DNA from: Candidatus Zixiibacteriota bacterium
GTDB taxonomy: Bacteria; Zixibacteria; MSB-5A5; GN15; FEB-12
Assembly: GCA_030591625.1 (NCBI GenBank)
Contig: JAUVAR010000198.1
Location: forward strand, 1 to 5,380
Reading direction: 5' to 3'
DNA length: 5,380 bases
Numbering within the stretch: the stretch's first letter is position 1; each line of letters starts with the position of its first letter. Below are positions 1-5,380 of the stretch, one piece after another. Below the pieces are notes generated by a model that was not told the DNA's origin, did not search any database, and saw only the letters and a list, made by a program, of their open reading frames with translations. The position numbers and the translations under genes are program-made.

Positions 1-2228
1 AAGCGAAAATTTTAGATGATCGCACAATACCGTTAAGGCAGAGGATTGCTCTGTTAACCAAGAACGGTGTAATAGGTCTGCTTCTAATAGTAGTCTCGCT
101 CGGGATTTTCTTAAATCTGAGACTTGCCTTCTGGGTGGCGGTTAGTATTCCATTCTCGTTTGCCGGCATGTTTATCATCGCCAATTTTATGGGGCTGACA
201 ATAAATGTCATTTCTCTTTTTGGTATGATATTGGTGGTTGGAATCTTAGTCGATGATGCGATTGTAGTAGGAGAAAATATTTTTGCTCATTATGAGCGTG
301 GAAAAGGTGCGATACAATCGGCTATTGATGGTACCCTTGAAGTGCTAGCACCGGTGGCAACTTCTGTACTTACGACGGTGATTATCTTTTTTGCATTTCT
401 TTTCCTTGATGGCATGTTGGGGAAATTCATGTGGCAGATGGCTGTAGTTGTAATGGCTTCACTGATCTTCTCATTATTTGAAGCTTTTGTAATTCTTCCG
501 TCGCATCTGGCTCATTCGAAAGGGCTTGCGAGCAAGCAAGAAAGCTCTCCTATGAGAAAGAAAGTTGAGAACGGGATAGCATATCTCACTCATAACATTT
601 ATGCGCGCGTATTGAAATTTGCACTTAACAATAAGTGGGTCACTCTGGTCACACCATTAGCTGCAATATTTTTAACAATTGGTCTGATGGGTGGCGGCTT
701 AATTGGGATGACATTTTTCCCTTTCATTGATCGTGATACGATTCCAATAAATATTGCTCTTGTCTCGGGACGACAGGAAGCGGACACAGATTCTCTCCTG
801 GTTCGTATTGAACAGGCAGCATGGGCGGTCAACGATGAGATTAAATCAGAACGTGAAGATGGCCTTGATATTATTCTGGGAATAAAACGTGATATCGGTT
901 CGAGCAATTTGGGGCAGGTTGGATCACATACCGGACAGTTGACTCTCCAGCTCTTAGAAGGTGAAGCTCGTGATATGGACAGTTATTTGATTTCTAACCG
1001 TATCAGAAAAAAAGTAGGACCATTACCAGAGGTTCAAAATATAACATTTGGTGGAGCAGGTCATTTTGGTAAAGCTGTTTCGATTTCATTACTTGGTACT
1101 GATCATCTTGAACTGGAAAAGGCTAAAAAACTGCTGGTTAGAGAGCTTGAAGATTTTGGGACGCTCAAAGATGTTACCGATTCGGATCGACCGGGAAGAC
1201 GTGAGCTGAATATCACACTAAAGCCAAGAGCTCATGCGTTAGGTCTGACTCTTACCGATATCGCAGGACAGGTTCGTCAGGGCTTTTTTGGTCAACAAGT
1301 ACAGCGAGTTCAACGTGGTCGGGATGAAATAAAAGTTTGGGTTCGTTATCGTGAAGAAGATCGCTCAGCGCTTGGATTTTTGGACCAAATGCGTATAAGA
1401 ACTTCTGAGGGTGCCTATCCGTTTTCGGAATTGGCGACTTATGATATCAAGCGTGGAATTGTTGCCATCAATCATCTCGACCGTAAGCGTGAAGTGAAAG
1501 TGGAAGCGAGTCAGGCCGATGTAACAACTGATCTCCCACCTATTCTTGCTCAGATTCGAGAGGATGTGCTTCCGAGGGTAGTTTCTCAGGTTACTGGAGT
1601 TACCGCTCAGTTTGGCGGACAATCGCGCGATCAGGTCAAAATGAAGAATTCGATGATGATAGCATTTCCGTTAGCTCTTTTAGGTATGTTCATTTTGGTA
1701 GTTCTTGTTTTCAGATCATACGCTCAGGCCCTGCTTATTTTCTCTTTGATTCCAATTGGTATGCTGGGTGCAATCTGGGGTCATGGGATTCATGGATTAC
1801 AAGTGAGTATGCTTTCGTTAGTTGGTGTTATTGCCCTGTCTGGTATTATTATTAATGATAGTATTGTGCTGGTTGATAAGATCAATCGAAATCTTCGGGG
1901 AGGCATGTCGGTTTTTGATGCAATTTACAGCGCAAGTATTTCCAGGCTTCGCCCAATTCTATTGACTACTTTTACGACTGCGCTCGGTTTGGCACCATTG
2001 ATCATGGAAACGAGCCGTCAGGCGCAATTTTTGGTTCCAATGGCTCTCTCGGTTGCGTATGGGATGATCTTTGGAACACTTATTTTGCTTTTGATTCTTC
2101 CCGCCGGATACCTTGCTTTTAGTTCGGTACGAGTAAAATTAAATCGTCTTACATCCGGAGAATGGCATGCGCCAGAACAGCTTGAACCAGCAGTCAAAGA
2201 GCTTGAGGCAAGAACAGCAGTCCAATAA
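1..2228 (+). CDS. RND-family efflux permease (HAE1/AcrB-like), 5'-truncated by window edge
   Basis: Inner-membrane proton-driven pump subunit of a tripartite efflux system; the substrate cannot be told from sequence. The frame is open from the first complete codon at base 3 to TAA at 2226-2228, about 741 residues, against roughly 1000-1050 for the family, so TM1 and the first porter subdomains lie outside the window. In window numbering: TM2 near residues 22-37, then TM3/TM4 with the Asp-Asp pair of the proton relay (residues 84-85, bases 252-257, in GILVDDAIVVGEN), TM5-6, TM7 near 212-230, the FFPFIDRD stretch opening the second periplasmic loop, a porter/docking region to about 550, and TM8-12 from about 551 to 720. 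The TM10 lysine of AcrB (K940) is Asn here (GIIINDSIVLVD, residue 618), as I recall for many Bacteroidota-type homologues. The GTG at 135 lies inside a membrane segment and is not the start. No adaptor or outer-membrane factor gene is visible. The next gene starts 83 bp downstream; co-transcription is uncertain. Confidence 0.96.
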   Translation, partial: AKILDDRTIPLRQRIALLTKNGVIGLLLIVVSLGIFLNLRLAFWVAVSIPFSFAGMFIIANFMGLTINVISLFGMILVVGILVDDAIVVGENIFAHYERGKGAIQSAIDGTLEVLAPVATSVLTTVIIFFAFLFLDGMLGKFMWQMAVVVMASLIFSLFEAFVILPSHLAHSKGLASKQESSPMRKKVENGIAYLTHNIYARVLKFALNNKWVTLVTPLAAIFLTIGLMGGGLIGMTFFPFIDRDTIPINIALVSGRQEADTDSLLVRIEQAAWAVNDEIKSEREDGLDIILGIKRDIGSSNLGQVGSHTGQLTLQLLEGEARDMDSYLISNRIRKKVGPLPEVQNITFGGAGHFGKAVSISLLGTDHLELEKAKKLLVRELEDFGTLKDVTDSDRPGRRELNITLKPRAHALGLTLTDIAGQVRQGFFGQQVQRVQRGRDEIKVWVRYREEDRSALGFLDQMRIRTSEGAYPFSELATYDIKRGIVAINHLDRKREVKVEASQADVTTDLPPILAQIREDVLPRVVSQVTGVTAQFGGQSRDQVKMKNSMMIAFPLALLGMFILVVLVFRSYAQALLIFSLIPIGMLGAIWGHGIHGLQVSMLSLVGVIALSGIIINDSIVLVDKINRNLRGGMSVFDAIYSASISRLRPILLTTFTTALGLAPLIMETSRQAQFLVPMALSVAYGMIFGTLILLLILPAGYLAFSSVRVKLNRLTSGEWHAPEQLEPAVKELEARTAVQ

Positions 2229-2264
2229 TAGAATCTAATTGTTCTACAATTTAGCAGATTTACT

Positions 2265-2306
2265 AAAGTTAAAACTTTCTCTCGACGTCCAAATTTATTT
2301 AACTTT
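2265..2306. promoter_or_regulatory. Inverted repeat in the leader of the barrel-cytochrome cluster
   Basis: AAAGTTAAA at 2265-2273 is matched perfectly by TTTAACTTT at 2298-2306, with a 24-base spacer; the right arm ends 5 bases before the ATG at 2312. A second, overlapping pair, CCAAA (2289-2293) and TTTGG (2305-2309), would compete for the same right arm. The arms are AT-rich, so a stable RNA hairpin is doubtful; an operator for a dimeric regulator is the other reading. There is no U-tract after a GC stem, so it does not look like an intrinsic terminator. The rest of the 2229-2311 gap shows no promoter I would defend. Confidence 0.35.
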
Positions 2307-2311
2307 TGGTT

Positions 2312-3574
2312 ATGACAGCGAGAGAGAGGAAATGGAGCAAGTGGCATAAGTCGGCCATTGAAGCAATTTGCTTATTGTTGCTTATAAGCAGTCTGCTTGC
2401 TATACCGACCAACGCTATCGAGCTGAACGGACGACTTTCATCTGAGTTTTATGTCTGGTCAGAAGATGATGTTACCTACGCCCGACCGTATGAATCATTA
2501 AGATTAAATGCAATTATTTATCGTGGTGAAAAAGTCAGGCAGCTATCGTTTCATTCGTTCAGCCGTTGGGCTACTTCGTATTCAGGGAGTGTGACAGGGC
2601 AAAGCAAATTCCGAATTTATGATTCATACCTGAGAATTAAGACATTTCGAAATTATGCAGATATCTCATTTGGGCGGCAGTTTGTTTACAACTCTGCCGG
2701 AAGTGTAACAATTGATGGTGTGCGAATTGTTTTGCGTCCAATGAAAAAGATTCGGCTTGATCTGTTCGGAGGCAGTTCGGTCAATCGACTCGACACCGAA
2801 GAGATTAGATCATTCGGTGATTATACGACATTAGGTGGGCGGCTAAGTATTCGTGTCAGACCAAGCATTCAAATTGGTATTAATCATCTTTATCAAAAGT
2901 CGGAAGCAGAATTGATGCGTCACCGGCTTGGGATTGATTATCGTCATCGCCTGAACCGATGGAATGTTTATATGCGCGGGACGATGAACGTCGTTCAAAT
3001 GAATCTTGCCGAACTGCGTAGTCGGGTGTCATTTACTACTGTTAAAAATTATATCTCGGTTGAATATCTAAAGAGACAGCCGTCGGTTAGAGAAAATTCG
3101 ATCTTTGCACTTATTCAAAGTGGCGATTATCAAAATTTCAGAATCAATTTAAGGCATAAGATAAATTCTTTGATGAGTTTGACGGGAAGCGCACGATTCG
3201 GAGCTACCGACGATTATAACACTCGCTATTTTTCTATTGGTATTGCCAAACAACAATGGTCGTTATCAATTTATAATCAAACAGGATATGGTACAGAGTC
3301 TAAAGGCATAACAGGATTTGGACAAATTGAACTGCAACCTAAGATGGAATTGTATTTCCGTGCTAACCTTGGTCGTTATAAAGTACAGGATTTGCAGAAT
3401 GATTTAAACGATGCTTATTCGTCGGCCATTGGTATCAATAGAAGATTCGGCAATGGTTGGGAGACACGCTTTGAAGGACAGTACCTGCGTAATGCCATCA
3501 GCGAATCGGATACTCGGATTTATTTAAACATTATTAAACGATTTGCTATCGGTCAAAGTGGGGGAGGGAATTGA
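2312..3574 (+). CDS. Putative outer-membrane beta-barrel (porin-like) protein of an electron conduit
   Basis: Predicted 420-residue exported protein. Residues 1-18 are basic (MTARERKWSKWHK...), 19-31 hydrophobic, and TNA|IE at 33-37 is a good signal peptidase I site. The mature ~385 residues are almost all alternating polar/hydrophobic stretches of 9-13 residues ending in Tyr, Phe or Trp with short turns (for example FRIYDSYLRIKTF, ADISFGRQFVYN, MELYFRANLGRYK); I count roughly 20-24 candidate strands. There is no haem motif, and the mature part has no long hydrophobic helix. The last strand appears to end at KRF, followed by a short AIGQSGGGN tail. I do not recognise a named family; the barrel call rests on composition and strand pattern, and the conduit role on the two cytochrome genes that overlap downstream. 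It is much shorter than MtrB (~700 residues). ATG 2312 is chosen because it is the only ATG giving a full signal peptide; there is no Shine-Dalgarno match upstream. The stop (3572-3574) overlaps the next start. A generic porin is the alternative. Confidence 0.75.
   Translation: MTARERKWSKWHKSAIEAICLLLLISSLLAIPTNAIELNGRLSSEFYVWSEDDVTYARPYESLRLNAIIYRGEKVRQLSFHSFSRWATSYSGSVTGQSKFRIYDSYLRIKTFRNYADISFGRQFVYNSAGSVTIDGVRIVLRPMKKIRLDLFGGSSVNRLDTEEIRSFGDYTTLGGRLSIRVRPSIQIGINHLYQKSEAELMRHRLGIDYRHRLNRWNVYMRGTMNVVQMNLAELRSRVSFTTVKNYISVEYLKRQPSVRENSIFALIQSGDYQNFRINLRHKINSLMSLTGSARFGATDDYNTRYFSIGIAKQQWSLSIYNQTGYGTESKGITGFGQIELQPKMELYFRANLGRYKVQDLQNDLNDAYSSAIGINRRFGNGWETRFEGQYLRNAISESDTRIYLNIIKRFAIGQSGGGN
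3563..3568 (+). promoter_or_regulatory. Strong Shine-Dalgarno for the 14-heme cytochrome gene
   Basis: GGAGGG lies 5 bases before the ATG at 3574 and inside the last codons of the barrel gene, where it encodes part of the Gly-Gly-Gly tail. It selects ATG 3574 over the TTG at 3571 and over the in-frame ATG at 3583, which would be too far away. Its strength contrasts with the absence of any such site before the first gene of the cluster. Confidence 0.8.
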
Positions 3575-4629
3575 TGCAAAGGATGATATATAAAATTCTT
3601 ATTGCCGGATTATTACTCTCATCTTTTGCGTTGATATCTTTGGCGAACGATTCTGATACAACTTCACCGCTAATTTTCTCGCATCAATTTCATGTGATTG
3701 AACAGGAAGTTGAATGCGATGCCTGTCATATCGATATATCTGAAAGTAGTGATGCATCTGATCGCAACCTGCCAACGATGGATGAATGTTCATCCTGCCA
3801 TGATGTTGAAGATGATGAAGAATGTGGCATGTGTCATCGTGTGGCCGATGAACCGGAAGCTCCGGTCGATGTCGAACGAGGTGTCAGCTTCGATCATGCC
3901 GGACATTTAAATAGAGATTTGCAGTGTGACAAATGTCATACAAAAATATCACAGTCCGAAACAACCGGTGATCATAATTTCCCGGCGATGGTTGTTTGTA
4001 TGTCTTGCCACGATGGTTCTCAGGCATCTAAAGATTGTAATCTGTGTCATGGGAATGATGTCACGCTAGCCGATTTGCATCCAACTGGATGGAACAACGA
4101 TCATAGCAGCAAAGCTATCGGTGATCAAAAATATTGTTATGGTTGCCATACCCGTGAATCTTTCTGCATCAATTGTCATCAGGGAGATAACCTGACTGGT
4201 CAGGCGCATGATCTGAATTTTGAATTCACGCATGGTCTGCAAGCAAAGGGGAAAACATTTGATTGTGCCGGTTGTCATGATCTAACACTCTTTTGTAATG
4301 ACTGTCATTTAAGAGAGAATCGTATGCCGCTTGAGCATTCAACTGCTGCCTGGAGCATACGTCATGGCGAAGCTGCTCGCAACGATATTGAAAATTGTGC
4401 TGCCTGTCATGATGCTGCTGACCCAACTTGTGCACGAATCGGATGTCATACTGATTTTGATGGCCAGATCAATGGACAGGATAATCCCATACATGATCCT
4501 GACCCGTCAGTTTTTGACAGTGAAGGAAGTTGGCATGAGGAGAGAAGCTCGTTTTGTTTTGGATGCCATACAGATACACGTCAGGCCGGTGAAGGTTTTT
4601 GCGGTTATTGTCACGGGGATGAAGACTGA
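3574..4629 (+). CDS. Periplasmic-type 14-heme c-type cytochrome (c7/c3-like modules)
   Basis: Predicted 351-residue exported electron-transfer protein. Signal peptide 1-24 (hydrophobic 8-23, cleavage SLA|ND); no lipobox, so it is probably soluble in the periplasm or held in the barrel. Haem motifs: 13 CxxCH with first Cys at 48, 72, 84, 118, 142, 155, 188, 198, 231, 241, 275, 328 and 343, plus one CxxxxCH at 286-292 (CARIGCH). Residues 35-88 and 106-159 are duplicated triheme modules opening with F-x-H-x-x-H, as in cytochrome c7/c3 families. Residues 169-347 hold diheme modules with the pattern H, aromatic, H, ten residues, CxxCH, CxxCH. Outside the haem motifs there are 13 His for 14 haems, suggesting nearly all are bis-His and low potential. 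The position equivalent to His134 in module 2 is Arg64 in module 1. It overlaps the barrel gene and the lipoprotein gene by one base each (TGATG). By position it would play the MtrA/OmaB role of carrying electrons through or up to the barrel; I see only general resemblance to those proteins. Confidence 0.95.
   Translation: MQRMIYKILIAGLLLSSFALISLANDSDTTSPLIFSHQFHVIEQEVECDACHIDISESSDASDRNLPTMDECSSCHDVEDDEECGMCHRVADEPEAPVDVERGVSFDHAGHLNRDLQCDKCHTKISQSETTGDHNFPAMVVCMSCHDGSQASKDCNLCHGNDVTLADLHPTGWNNDHSSKAIGDQKYCYGCHTRESFCINCHQGDNLTGQAHDLNFEFTHGLQAKGKTFDCAGCHDLTLFCNDCHLRENRMPLEHSTAAWSIRHGEAARNDIENCAACHDAADPTCARIGCHTDFDGQINGQDNPIHDPDPSVFDSEGSWHEERSSFCFGCHTDTRQAGEGFCGYCHGDED
3676..3837 (+). repeat. 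Triheme module 1 of the 14-heme cytochrome
   Basis: Encodes residues 35-88: FSHQFH, then haem motifs at 48, 72 and 84. It aligns with module 2 (bases 3889-4050) with one-residue indels only; the first-to-second haem spacing is 24 residues in both. Arg64 (codon CGC at 3763-3765) stands where module 2 has His134. A protein-level duplication; the DNA has diverged. Confidence 0.85.
3889..4050 (+). repeat. Triheme module 2 of the 14-heme cytochrome
   Basis: Encodes residues 106-159: FDHAGH, then haem motifs at 118, 142 and 155. Shared landmarks with module 1 are F-x-H-x-x-H, C-D-x-C-H, I-S-x-S, a D-x-N-x-P core, M-x-x-C-x-S-C-H-D and a final CxxCH. It has three non-motif His (108, 111, 134) for three haems, whereas module 1 has two. 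Confidence 0.85.
4078..4614 (+). repeat. Diheme modules of the 14-heme cytochrome, 43-residue period
   Basis: Modules begin at His169, His212 and His255, exactly 43 residues (129 bp) apart. Each reads His, three or four residues, Trp or Phe, three residues, His, ten residues, CxxCH, about five residues, then a second haem motif. A fourth, diverged unit (His307, Trp320-His321, haems at 328 and 343) ends the protein. The second haem motif of the third unit is the expanded CxxxxCH. Each unit supplies two spare His for its two haems. Confidence 0.85.
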
Positions 4630-5380
4630 TGCGAATTGTTTCAATGAGATTATTCATTGGTTTGTTGTTAACAACCATTATAGCATTCGGATGTGAATCG
4701 AGACGAGCCAAACCCACTCTTTCTGACACACATCCTAAAGAATGGTCTAATAGTAGTTCTGATGATTTTCATGGAACGGTAGTTCTCGCTCGTGGTGCTG
4801 GATCATGCAAGGAATGTCATGGACTTAACTTAGATGGTGGTAAAGTTAAGGTCTCTTGTTCGGCATGTCATTTAGAATCTGGAGCGTGCACAGTTTGTCA
4901 TGGGGGGGACGACAACTTAACAGGTGCTCCACCAACAGGATTACGAGATGAAAGCTCTGATACTACACGTGCTGTTGGTGCTCACACGGCACATTTAACA
5001 AACACATCTCTGGCCGGTGCTGTGCCATGTAACGCCTGTCATAAAGTTCCGGCGTTGACAAGCGATTCAGGGCATTACGATTCATTTATTGTTGGGACAG
5101 GCCCAGTGACAGATTCTGTCGCTGAGATTGTCTGGCATGGAATTTCCGATGGTGGTATAGCTGTATGGGATCGTGAAGCCGGAACGTGTGCTGACACTTA
5201 TTGTCATGGTGGTTTCACCGGCGGAATTAGTGATAATAGTCCTGAGTGGACAGGCACTAATCAGGCTGAGTGCGGAAGTTGTCACGATGTAGGTGCTGAT
5301 CCGTCATCGCTCGAATGGAAACATCAATTTCATGTTACAACGGTTGGGTTGGGATGCTATCATTGTCATGCCGATGTAGT
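4629..5380 (+). CDS. Lipoprotein multiheme c-type cytochrome with CxxxxCH...CxxCH domain, 3'-truncated
   Basis: First 250 residues of a longer protein that continues past the right edge. ATG 4629 overlaps the upstream TGA (TGATG); Met6 (4644) is an alternative start. Residues 7-21 form a lipoprotein signal (MRLFIGLLL...IAFG|C) with Cys22 as the acylated residue followed by Glu, compatible with outer-membrane anchoring; the lipobox is imperfect (Ala-Phe-Gly). Haem motifs: CxxCH at 60, 77, 87, 134, 215 and 243, and CxxxxCH at 187-193 (CADTYCH). The order CHG...GG...CxxCH...CHGG, then GAPP, GAH-x-x-HL, CxxCH-x-x-P, GH, CxxxxCHGG, W-x-G, CxxCH matches the domain type first described in Geobacter (TIGR01904/PF09698, by memory). 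From about residue 231 a different, c7-like segment begins (HQFHV then CYHCH). Likely the surface-side partner that passes electrons to external acceptors, analogous in role to OmcB or MtrC; that role is inferred from lipidation, haem count and operon position. It has only a weak ribosome-binding site of its own, consistent with coupling. Confidence 0.92.
   Translation, partial: MRIVSMRLFIGLLLTTIIAFGCESRRAKPTLSDTHPKEWSNSSSDDFHGTVVLARGAGSCKECHGLNLDGGKVKVSCSACHLESGACTVCHGGDDNLTGAPPTGLRDESSDTTRAVGAHTAHLTNTSLAGAVPCNACHKVPALTSDSGHYDSFIVGTGPVTDSVAEIVWHGISDGGIAVWDREAGTCADTYCHGGFTGGISDNSPEWTGTNQAECGSCHDVGADPSSLEWKHQFHVTTVGLGCYHCHADV

Larger units (their letters stand above)
2312..5380 (+). other. Candidate porin-cytochrome conduit operon
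   Basis: Barrel gene, soluble 14-heme cytochrome gene and lipoprotein multiheme cytochrome gene lie in this order with one-base TGATG overlaps at 3572-3576 and 4627-4631. The arrangement implies one transcript and fixed stoichiometry. Known conduits (Geobacter Omb/Oma/Omc, Shewanella MtrB/MtrA/MtrC) consist of the same three parts. The direction of electron flow, outward to metals or electrodes or inward from Fe(II), cannot be read from the sequence. Confidence 0.65.

Noticed and set aside
135..137. GTG as the start of the RND gene
   Set aside because: The frame is open to the left edge and the upstream codons encode the expected TM2 and its flanks; this GTG is a Val inside FWVAVSIPFSF.
599..907. 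102-codon - strand open frame
   Set aside because: Antisense to the conserved RND porter region, Arg/Ser-rich as expected for a shadow frame.
2245..2250. TACAAT as a -10 box
   Set aside because: Five of six consensus bases match, but no acceptable -35 box lies 16-18 bases upstream; in AT-rich DNA this is expected by chance.
2265..2278. AAAGTT-AA-AACTTT as a terminator for the RND gene
   Set aside because: All-AT stem apart from one G-C pair per arm, almost no loop, and no T-tract after it.
2306..2308. TTG start for the barrel gene
   Set aside because: It only adds Met-Val ahead of an ATG two codons later and has no ribosome site; ATG 2312 is preferred.
2018..2347. 109-codon - strand open frame across the intergenic gap
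   Set aside because: Antisense to the conserved RND C-terminus; no signal, domain or ribosome site seen.
2332..2349. ATG preceded by GAGAGAGGAA
   Set aside because: Out of frame with the barrel gene, only five codons long, and the purine run is too close to the ATG.
3571..3573. TTG start for the 14-heme cytochrome
   Set aside because: It lies directly before an ATG that has better spacing to GGAGGG and forms the same TGATG overlap as the next junction.
4331..4696. 121-codon + strand open frame over the cytochrome junction
   Set aside because: A shadow of two clearly real haem-protein genes in other frames; its Cys/His pattern is absent and it has no ribosome site.
5082..5285. 67-codon - strand open frame
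   Set aside because: Antisense to the CxxxxCH domain; no supporting features.

Overview
The window comes from a Gram-negative (diderm) bacterium of moderate GC, roughly low-to-mid 40s percent by eye. It holds the end of one gene, two complete genes and the start of a fourth, all on the + strand. The RND pump reads like those of the Bacteroidota/FCB superphylum. The last gene carries a CxxxxCH...CxxCH domain of the kind abundant in Geobacter and other metal-reducing lineages. Together these hint at an uncultivated, respiratory FCB-type lineage (Zixibacteria- or Ignavibacteria-like). That placement is an inference with low confidence.

Layout. Bases 1-2228 are the C-terminal ~741 codons of an HAE1-type RND efflux permease, cut by the left window edge. 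Bases 2229-2311 are a short AT-rich intergenic leader with a 9-bp inverted repeat ending 5 bases before the next start codon; no convincing terminator or promoter was found there. Bases 2312-3574 encode a secreted, strand-rich protein that looks like an outer-membrane beta-barrel. Bases 3574-4629 encode an exported 14-heme c-type cytochrome. Bases 4629-5380 are the start of a second multiheme cytochrome with a lipoprotein signal peptide, cut by the right edge; seven haem motifs are visible so far.

The last three genes form a tight unit: each stop overlaps the next start as TGATG, so translation is probably coupled. Barrel + periplasmic-type multiheme cytochrome + lipoprotein multiheme cytochrome is the gene set of a porin-cytochrome conduit, the device by which Geobacter (Omb/Oma/Omc) and Shewanella (MtrB/MtrA/MtrC) pass electrons across the outer membrane. 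The proteins here look only generally like those systems, so this is best read as a candidate divergent conduit.

The 14-heme protein has a clear internal design: two triheme c7-like modules followed by diheme modules repeating every 43 residues. Nearly every haem has a matching distal histidine; one position in the first module has Arg where its twin has His. The RND gene is probably a separate function that happens to lie upstream.
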